DNA from: Nitrospirota bacterium
Lineage (GTDB): Bacteria > Nitrospirota > Thermodesulfovibrionia > Thermodesulfovibrionales > Magnetobacteriaceae
Direction of reading: 5' to 3'
DNA length: 44,735 bases
Assembly: GCA_015233015.1 (NCBI GenBank)
Contig: JADFYO010000026.1
Location: forward strand, 1-44,735
The notes beneath the pieces are model-generated. The model did no database searches, was not told the DNA's origin, and saw only the letters and a list, made by a program, of their open reading frames with translations. Positions within the stretch are counted from its first letter, which is position 1; each line of letters starts with the position of its first letter. The translations under genes were made by a program, and so were the position numbers. Below are positions 42,520-44,735 of this stretch, piece after piece.

Positions 42520-43878
42520 ATGACCGCTTTCAATTTAAAGAAATTCATCAAGGATAAAGAGGTGAAAGATCTGTTAGCCGGACTTGCCACTTCTATGGAT
42601 GAGGACTTCTGTGTAAAGGACAATGACAACGAGATTCTCTATGGAACTGACGGCGGTGATATGACCAACCGCCTGCCCGTAACTGCCAACGGTGAAACTG
42701 TGGGGCTGGTTTATGGTCGAAACGACAAAGAGATTGCCGTAATGGCTACTTGCCTTAATCACCTTACGGGGGCTGAGACATTAATAAGGGCGCAGACCGC
42801 AGCGAGACAAGCTGCATGGAATGAATTGACAACGATTTATGATTTTGTGGAACAAGTAAACGCCTTCGATATTCAGCAAATCGCAGACCTTCTTATAAGA
42901 AAGGTGTCGGGTAAGATTGAAGCTGACAATGTGTCTGTCATTCTAATAAACGAAAAAACTGGCAAACTGGAATTTATACCTGACGGCAACGGGGCGGCCA
43001 TGTCAATAACAGCGATTGCCGAAAGTCTGAGGTCATTCGGTAATGCCGAGATAATAAACGATTGCCGCTCTGACTCCAGACTTGCAACAGACAGTATAAG
43101 CTCCCTAATCTACGCTCCGATAAAAGCAAAGGGAAATAACAATGCAAAGCCTATTGGCTTTGCATTCGCAAGCACCACCGACACACACCCCTTCAGCGCG
43201 GCTGATCTTGATTTTTTCCGTACGTTAGTGTCTCAGGCAGCCTCCATTATAGACAACGCTATACTTCACAAGAATACTGTTCGTAAGAAGGCTGTTATTG
43301 ATATGGCTAAGACACTTGTGGCAACATTAGAAAAAAGAGACCTCTACACAGCAGGCCACTCAAGGCGGGTGAAGAAGTATAGCCTTGCAATCGCAGACTA
43401 CCTTAAAGATATAAACACGGAGGATAAAGATAGGCTTGCTCTAGCCGCAGAGCTTCATGACATCGGGAAGGTTGGCGTTAGAGACAAAGTGCTGCTTAAG
43501 CCATTCAAACCAACAGAGGATGAGTGGAATGAGATCAAACTTCACCCAATTTATGGAGAGGAGATACTCACACACATAGATGAATTTGAAGACGTCATTA
43601 AAGGCGTTAAATATCACCACGAACATTTTGACGGCAGCGGTTATCCTGATAAGCTCAAAGGATCGAATATTGATCTATTTGCCAGAATAATAGCCTTTGC
43701 CGACGCCTTCGACGCAATTACTACGGAAAGGCCATATGAAAGGCCATTTGACGGGAAAAAGGTTTTGTCTCCCGATGACGCCTTTGAACGATTGAAAAAA
43801 GACGCTGGTACTCATTTTGACCCAGAGGTAGTGGCGGCATTCACCAAAGCTTTTACAGATGGCAAGATTACCGCATAG
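42520..43878 (+). CDS. GAF domain HD-GYP protein (c-di-GMP phosphodiesterase type)
   Basis: Encodes 452 residues. Residues about 105-255 form a GAF domain (DNVSVILINEKTGKLEF, APIKAKGNN, ADLDFFRTLVSQAA). Residues about 260-440 are HD-GYP: TLVATLEKRDLYTAGHSRRV, AAELHDIGKVGV with the HD pair, KYHHEHFDGSGYPDKLKG with the GYP motif, and ADAFDAITTERPY. The catalytic residues look complete. It likely hydrolyses c-di-GMP in response to a ligand of the GAF domain. GGAGG lies about 11 bases before the ATG. It is between a kinase and a receiver gene. Confidence 0.92.
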   Translation: MTAFNLKKFIKDKEVKDLLAGLATSMDEDFCVKDNDNEILYGTDGGDMTNRLPVTANGETVGLVYGRNDKEIAVMATCLNHLTGAETLIRAQTAARQAAWNELTTIYDFVEQVNAFDIQQIADLLIRKVSGKIEADNVSVILINEKTGKLEFIPDGNGAAMSITAIAESLRSFGNAEIINDCRSDSRLATDSISSLIYAPIKAKGNNNAKPIGFAFASTTDTHPFSAADLDFFRTLVSQAASIIDNAILHKNTVRKKAVIDMAKTLVATLEKRDLYTAGHSRRVKKYSLAIADYLKDINTEDKDRLALAAELHDIGKVGVRDKVLLKPFKPTEDEWNEIKLHPIYGEEILTHIDEFEDVIKGVKYHHEHFDGSGYPDKLKGSNIDLFARIIAFADAFDAITTERPYERPFDGKKVLSPDDAFERLKKDAGTHFDPEVVAAFTKAFTDGKITA

Positions 43879-43912
43879 AATCAGGAATAATAAATTAAAG
43901 GAGATAACGACA

Positions 43913-44296
43913 ATGCCGACAATTCTGATAGCAGATGATCAGCCTGACATGAGAAGGCTTATCAAACAAACACTTGAAGACCTTGAGGATGAGGGTGTGG
44001 AAATTATAACTGCCGAAAACGGCAAAGAGGCGCTTGACCTAATAAAAGAAAAGAGACCTGAACTTGTGCTCCTTGATATTATGATGCCTTTAATGGATGG
44101 ATTTGAAGTATGCGAAGAAGTAAAGAACAGACTTTTCATGAAAGAAGTATATATAGTAATGGTTACTGCCAAGGGACAGGAGATTGACAGGAATAAGGGC
44201 AAAGAATGCGGCTGCGATGATTACATCACAAAACCGTTCAGCACCGCGGAGATAGAAGATAAGGCAAGGGAAATCCTCTTCCCGGCCAAAAAATAG
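43913..44296 (+). CDS. Single-domain response regulator
   Basis: Encodes 127 residues, a stand-alone CheY-like receiver. ADDQPDMRR provides the acidic pocket, LVLLDIMMPLMDGFEV the phosphoacceptor Asp, MVTAKGQ the switch Thr and DDYITKPF the Lys. I start it at ATG 43913, which has AAAGGAGATAACGACA upstream; the open frame begins earlier inside the HD-GYP gene. It has no output domain and is probably phosphorylated by the kinase at 41104. Confidence 0.93.
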   Translation: MPTILIADDQPDMRRLIKQTLEDLEDEGVEIITAENGKEALDLIKEKRPELVLLDIMMPLMDGFEVCEEVKNRLFMKEVYIVMVTAKGQEIDRNKGKECGCDDYITKPFSTAEIEDKAREILFPAKK

Positions 44297-44366
44297 CGGC
44301 GGCTTACGCCGTTGGTGATATGGAAGGTATCAGGTCTTAACGGGCTGGATGTCCCTGAGTTCATTA

Positions 44367-44663
44367 TTAGTTAATAGATAACTCCCTGCCCTTAGCCGTG
44401 CCGTTTGGGTGGAATGTGTCACGGTTGAATACGCGGTTGAAATTGAGCGTCATTTTGCCTGTCGTTACGTCGTATATGCAATACCACGGTTCAAGTCTCA
44501 CCGGAATTTCGTCATGGTGGCCGTAGATTTCAATCAATACCGATTTAGAGTCGCTTGACCAGCGTACAGCCTCCGCATAACTATGGTCAGTAAAGGGTAT
44601 TAATTTTCGTAACCGTTCACCCGCTATTATAATGCTTGTGGAATCATTGGTATAGCAATGCCT
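44367..44663 (-). pseudogene. 5'-truncated gene, family unknown
   Basis: A frame without an early start codon encodes a protein-like C-terminus: GERLRKLIPFTDHSYAEAVR, WSSDSKSVLIEIYGHHDEIP, then VRLEPWYCIYDVTTGKMTLN and FNRVFNRDTFHPNGTAKG to the stop. Composition and domain-like pattern (SSDSKSVLIEIYG) argue that it was a real gene end, possibly a beta-propeller-like or secreted protein. Its 5' part is replaced by transposase-like sequence at 44627. I cannot name a family. Confidence 0.5.
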
Positions 44664-44735
44664 TTACGATATGCTTCAACAACCGCAGCAAGGTAGTTCC
44701 ACGTACTAATTTTTCTAATTTTGCATGTTCCGGCA
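44627..44735 (-). CDS. Possible transposase C-terminus (partial at window edge)
   Basis: The minus-strand frame open from the window edge reads KIRKISTWNYLAAVVEAYRK then GIAIPMIPQAL and a stop. A WxYLxxVIxAxRxGxxxPxLP-type ending is known from transposase C-termini (IS66-like and related), so this is probably the end of an insertion sequence that broke the gene at 44367. Only 36 residues are visible, so the call is tentative. Confidence 0.4.
   Translation of the reverse strand, partial: AGTCKIRKISTWNYLAAVVEAYRKGIAIPMIPQAL

Overview
The window looks like part of the chromosome of a strictly anaerobic, CO2-metabolising bacterium. It carries much of the methyl branch of the Wood-Ljungdahl pathway (formate dehydrogenase, formyl-THF ligase, FolD, MetF, MetV) and a CooC-type maturation ATPase. 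It also has the tRNA for selenocysteine beside a selenocysteine-containing formate dehydrogenase, a double-cubane-cluster protein with its activator, a diiron oxygen-sensor-like protein, and many two-component, partner-switching and c-di-GMP signalling proteins. This mix fits Nitrospirota (Thermodesulfovibrionia-like) or a deltaproteobacterial relative. That assignment is inference; no rRNA or ribosomal protein gene is present to fix it.

Layout. 1-3240: the tail of an IS3-family element, a J-domain/MORN-repeat protein and a secreted FG-GAP/VCBS-like repeat protein, closed by a strong terminator. 3277-5670 (minus): a YjiM/YjiL-like double-cubane-cluster protein and its ATP-dependent activator, preceded by a long, highly structured leader and followed by an in-frame 30-codon remnant of a molybdopterin oxidoreductase. 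5850-6242: an intact hicB antitoxin next to a broken hicA toxin. 7040-13804 (minus): the operon NuoE-like, NuoF/HydB-like, fdhA (UGA read as Sec) and fhs. 14079-14176 (plus): tRNA-Sec, divergent from that operon. 14306-15985: a secreted RCC1/Ig-like repeat protein. 16110-20606: a PAS/GAF histidine kinase, a receiver-GAF protein and a DNA methyltransferase fused to a degenerate staphylococcal-nuclease-like domain. 20639-23908: a solute-binding protein overlapping a Cache-HAMP-PP2C phosphatase, followed by a STAS protein. 23946-25313: tilS. 25326-27370 (minus): arsC-arsR-acr3 and a small protein. 27534-28560: an IS3-family copy with a deletion-fused transposase.

28840-31290 (minus): metF-panB-thyX, three enzymes that all use 5,10-methylene-THF. 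32326-34950: a second partner-switching cassette, headed by a diiron ODP/FprA-like protein. 35219-39446: a Uma2-family protein, then the minus-strand C1/folate operon cooC - 5-formyl-THF cyclo-ligase - folE - folD - metV, transcribed from a near-consensus promoter that appears to give a leaderless cooC message. 39569-41053: a TRL-like lipoprotein, a protein with duplicated WDHS repeats, an MscS remnant and a long perfect inverted repeat. 41104-44296: histidine kinase, GAF/HD-GYP protein and receiver protein. The right edge holds two gene fragments.

How the genes fit together. Formate dehydrogenase and Fhs take CO2 to formyl-THF, or run in reverse. FolD makes methylene-THF and MetF/MetV reduce it to methyl-THF. 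FolE and the cyclo-ligase support the folate pool. PanB and ThyX drain methylene-THF into pantothenate and dTMP. The CODH/ACS enzyme that CooC would serve, and SelA/SelB/SelD, must lie outside the window. The parts I judge most worth follow-up are the unassigned four-way-junction leader before the double-cubane operon, the oxygen-sensor-like partner-switching cassette, the solute-binding-protein/phosphatase pair, and the methyltransferase-SNase fusion in a two-component operon.
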